From contig NZ_CM001977.1 of assembly GCF_000406165.1 (NCBI RefSeq), forward strand, positions 2,272,396 to 2,336,395: a stretch of 64,000 bases of DNA, read 5' to 3'. This DNA comes from Dickeya zeae NCPPB 2538. GTDB taxonomy: Bacteria; Pseudomonadota; Gammaproteobacteria; Enterobacterales; Enterobacteriaceae. Under the pieces are notes generated by a model. That model was not told the DNA's origin, did no database searches, and saw only the letters and a list, made by a program, of their open reading frames with translations. This document shows, piece after piece, positions 61,625 to 64,000 of this stretch. Every line of letters begins with the position of its first letter. The stretch's first letter is position 1. The position numbers and the translations under genes were made by a program.

Positions 61625-62188
61625 ATGAGAAAATCGGGACTGGCCGCTCTGGCGCTGTTGGGGACGTTACTCATCAGCGGTTGCAACCAGTTGGCGCAAT
61701 ACAGCCTGAGCGAGCAGGAAATCAATCAGTATTTGCAACAGCATAATGACTACCAGAAGCAGCTGGGTGTTCCCGGTGTGGTGGACGCACACATTACGCT
61801 GACTGACCTGGCCAGCCAGATTGGTCGCACGGAACCCGGCAAAGTCACGCTGAGCGGCAACGCGAAAGTGGATATCAGTTCCCTGCTGGGAAAACAGCAG
61901 GCAGATATGAAGCTGACGCTCAAAGCTCAGCCAGTATTCAACAAGGATGAAGGTGCCATCTACCTGAAAGATATGGAGCTGGTGGATTACAGCGTTCAGC
62001 CAGAGAAATTACAAACGGTGATGCAAACGCTGACACCCTACCTGAACCAATCGTTGAAGAGCTATTTTGACCAGAAGCCCGCCTATGTGCTGAATCCAGA
62101 GCACAGTAACAAAGAGGCACTGGCGAAAAAATTAGCTAAAGGTATCGAGGTAAAACCCGGTCAACTGGTTATCATGTTGACCGATTAA
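61625..62188 (+). CDS. yceB: DUF1439 lipoprotein YceB
   Basis: 187 residues. Lipobox LISGC (Cys about 20) after MRKSGLAALALLGTLLISG. Tubular lipid-binding-like DUF1439 fold inferred for the family; E. coli YceB interacts with the amidase/cell-wall machinery in large-scale studies. Order grxB-yceB as in E. coli. Confidence 0.93.
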   Translation: MRKSGLAALALLGTLLISGCNQLAQYSLSEQEINQYLQQHNDYQKQLGVPGVVDAHITLTDLASQIGRTEPGKVTLSGNAKVDISSLLGKQQADMKLTLKAQPVFNKDEGAIYLKDMELVDYSVQPEKLQTVMQTLTPYLNQSLKSYFDQKPAYVLNPEHSNKEALAKKLAKGIEVKPGQLVIMLTD

Positions 62189-62231
62189 ATGGGGAACACC
62201 CAGCCTGGCTGGGGTTTTCTACAAGCAAGAA

Positions 62232-62258
62232 AGCGGGTGGCATGTGCCACCCGTTTTT
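62232..62258. terminator. Bidirectional terminator yceB/ycdY
   Basis: GCGGGTGGCA and TGCCACCCGT pair around two bases; T-run on the plus strand (TTTTT). It is between convergent genes. Confidence 0.82.
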
Positions 62259-62836
62259 CATTCTTCAGACGACTCATCATCCGTTTCGTCGCCTTCTGCT
62301 TCCGCCAGCTCGTCACGCATCACGTCCAGCGCTTCACGGCAAATAATCGCCAGCGTACGATAAAACGCCGTCGTGGCATGGCTTTCCACCTTGCCCAGAA
62401 AGCGATCGCTCCACGGCAACAGATAGTTATCGAAAAACGCTGACTGCGCGGCCGTTTCATCTTCCTGCGCCTGATCTTCCAGCCAGGAGGCGGCCAGCAG
62501 CAATGCGCCAAAGTGATCGATCGGCCCTTCGCCTAATGGCATACCGCGCTGTTGTAAAAACGCCCGAACTTCAGCTTGCGGTGCGTCCGGCTCCCAACTG
62601 GAACGCCATGGCGACACCGAGGGTTCTGCGCCGAACAAGGCCTCGTAATCCGCACTCATCGCCGATAAATCGATACTGCGCTGCCAGCGCGCCATCAACG
62701 CATCCTGCTCTAGCGGCCATTGTTGTGCCAGCTTGCCCTGCTCAATCAGGGTAAACAACGGTGCCAGCAGCGGATCCTGTGGCGAGCGTTTAAACAGCGT
62801 GCCGAGAATACGGCACACCACGGAAAATTCATTCAT
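62258..62836 (-). CDS. ycdY: TorD-family chaperone YcdY
   Basis: 192 residues, all helical, TorD/DmsD type: EFSVVCRILGTLFKRSP, DYEALFGAEP and the family segment EPDAPQAEVRAFLQQRGM. YcdY helps YcdX take up zinc and is thus encoded next to it. Acidic tail (EGDETDDESSEE). Start at 62836 (MNEFSVVC). Confidence 0.93.
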   Translation of the reverse strand: MNEFSVVCRILGTLFKRSPQDPLLAPLFTLIEQGKLAQQWPLEQDALMARWQRSIDLSAMSADYEALFGAEPSVSPWRSSWEPDAPQAEVRAFLQQRGMPLGEGPIDHFGALLLAASWLEDQAQEDETAAQSAFFDNYLLPWSDRFLGKVESHATTAFYRTLAIICREALDVMRDELAEAEGDETDDESSEE

Positions 62837-62882
62837 CTCATCAACCTGTAAAAAGATATGACTGCGCGATTCAGTGACAACG

Positions 62883-63620
62883 TCACAGATCGGCAAACTC
62901 CGGAATGGCCGGTCTCCCGCGCAGCTCCAGAAAATCCAGCACCCGGCGCGGGCTGACATTCAACACGCGATCCTGTGGAAAATCAACGTCTCGCATAATA
63001 CGCTCACAGTGTGGAAACTCACCCAGCGACCAGGCGATATGAGAATCGGATCCCAACGCCAGATAACCACCCGCGTCGCGCACCGCTTCGGCTACTGCCC
63101 GGCAATTCGCCTCACTGCCTTTGCGGGAATGGGTAAACGAGGAATTATTCAATTCCAGCGCCACATTATATTTCGCGGCCGCCTGAGCAACCGCCTGAAT
63201 ATCAATCGGGAATTTTGGGTTGCCGGGATGACTAATGATATGGACTGATCCTTGAGCCATCGCGGCAATCATCGCTTCGGTGTGGATATCACGGTTTGAG
63301 GGGGGAAACACCGGCTCATGAAAACCAGCGATAATCACGTCCATACACTCCAGCATCGGCCCGGTGCAGTCGATGTCGCCTGCCAGATTCTTAATATTCG
63401 CCTCAATACCACGCAGGATACCGACCCCCTCCACCATTCGCGGCCATACACGCATATTGATGAAATGCCAGTGATGCGGTGCATCCGCCATATCCGGGCC
63501 GTGATCGGTAATGGCGAACAGGCGGATCTGTTTGGTTTTGGCTTCTGCCACGTAGTCATGCAGGGTGCTGTAAGCGTGGGTGCTGGCGACGGTGTGCATG
63601 TGTAAATCGACGGGGTACAT
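62883..63620 (-). CDS. ycdX: PHP-family zinc phosphatase YcdX
   Basis: 245 residues. PHP signature MYPVDLHMHTVASTHAYSTL (HxH), AITDHGPDM, GSVHIISHPGNPKFP and ALGSDSHIAWS supply the trinuclear zinc ligands. It is implicated in swarming in E. coli. It is upstream of ycdY, which aids its metallation. Confidence 0.95.
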   Translation of the reverse strand: MYPVDLHMHTVASTHAYSTLHDYVAEAKTKQIRLFAITDHGPDMADAPHHWHFINMRVWPRMVEGVGILRGIEANIKNLAGDIDCTGPMLECMDVIIAGFHEPVFPPSNRDIHTEAMIAAMAQGSVHIISHPGNPKFPIDIQAVAQAAAKYNVALELNNSSFTHSRKGSEANCRAVAEAVRDAGGYLALGSDSHIAWSLGEFPHCERIMRDVDFPQDRVLNVSPRRVLDFLELRGRPAIPEFADL

Positions 63621-63830
63621 GGTTTCTCCTGACTCGGCATTGATAAGCAAGCATACCATTTATCCCGCACTGGCACAGCCGAGGCAATGATGGGATAACG
63701 ACAAATTAACAGAAATGAAACATGCACGATTTTCCCCCATCGTGGCGGAGAGCTGACAGACAGAAATGGCGACTAAAGCAGCAAATTGCGCTAAGTTTGG
63801 CTAAACGCACGCTTTTATGAAAGAAGTGTG

Positions 63831-63859
63831 TTGACGCTGCTGCGGATTTTCCCTAGAGT
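63831..63859 (+). promoter_or_regulatory. Promoter of tRNA-Ser
   Basis: TTGACG and TAGAGT with exactly 17 bp between; a GC-rich discriminator (AGCGCCCC) follows, typical of stringently controlled stable RNA promoters. Confidence 0.85.
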
Positions 63860-63890
63860 AGCGCCCCGTTGCCGCTGCTGGCGATGATCC

Positions 63891-63980
63891 GGTGAGGTGT
63901 CCGAGTGGCTGAAGGAGCACGCCTGGAAAGTGTGTATACGTGAAAACGTATCGAGGGTTCGAATCCCTCCCTCACCGCCA
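63891..63980 (+). tRNA. serX: tRNA-Ser (anticodon GGA)
   Basis: 90 bases with encoded CCA end, long variable arm and class II cloverleaf. Acceptor stem GGTGAGG / CCTCACC, T-loop GGTTCGAATCC, anticodon GGA in the loop CTGGAAA. E. coli serX (GGA) lies in the ycdX neighbourhood too. It reads UCC/UCU codons. Confidence 0.97.
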
Positions 63981-64000
63981 GATTAAAAACAAACACACAC

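Overview
The window reads as chromosome of a soft-rot enterobacterium. Dickeya is my best guess; this rests on recalled protein similarity and enterobacterial gene order, not on a search. Core genes are of ordinary enterobacterial composition and mostly co-linear in blocks with Escherichia coli. The blocks are yeaGH, holE/ptrB/purT, eda-zwf-hexR-pykA, lpxM-mepM-znuA/znuCB, ruvBAC-yebC-nudB-aspS, cmoAB-cutC-yecM-argS, murJ-yceM-yceH-rimJ/mdtH-grxB-yceB and ycdYX-serX.

Layout. 1-6200: an aldo/keto reductase (cut by the window edge), mipA, the sigma54-type yeaG-yeaH operon, a small lipoprotein and yebY. 6342-6448: the stationary-phase small RNA SdsR (RyeB) with a consensus sigmaS -10 element. 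6450-12401: a mini-island of about 6 kb inserted exactly in the sdsR terminator. A 34-bp direct repeat (6416-6449 and 12368-12401) bounds it, and it carries a lambda-type int/xis pair. The int frame is intact except for two in-frame amber codons. The cargo is AT-rich and contains the most unusual feature of the window: a DUF6338-like membrane protein followed by five tandem genes for 39-46 residue proline-rich peptides. Each peptide has its own ribosome binding site and all share a C-terminal pattern G(R/K)NP-x-RPxPPPPPP-K.

12402-20310: an accessory stretch with two orphan genes (one GIY-YIG-like) and a catabolic cluster. The cluster has an IclR regulator, then divergently RidA, a polar amino acid ABC transporter (binding lipoprotein, two permeases, ATPase) and a D-threonine aldolase/D-serine dehydratase-fold PLP enzyme. 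The logic is import of an amino acid, PLP-dependent elimination, and clearance of the enamine by RidA. A 34-bp near-perfect palindrome in the divergent promoter is the likely operator.

20500-32400: ferritin, CopCD, holE, oligopeptidase B, purT under a consensus PurR box, and the Entner-Doudoroff/pentose phosphate block eda, zwf, hexR, pykA with a HexR box at zwf. 32480-39200: two secreted low-complexity proteins (one built of 20-residue repeats), lipid A acyltransferase, MepM and the Zur-controlled zinc importer. 39300-48430: Holliday junction genes with a LexA box, aspS, and tRNA wobble modification genes cmoAB. 48500-63980: cutC, yecM, argS, a chemoreceptor, the murJ-to-yceB block, ycdYX and tRNA-Ser(GGA). 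No insertion sequence, rRNA or CRISPR array is visible.
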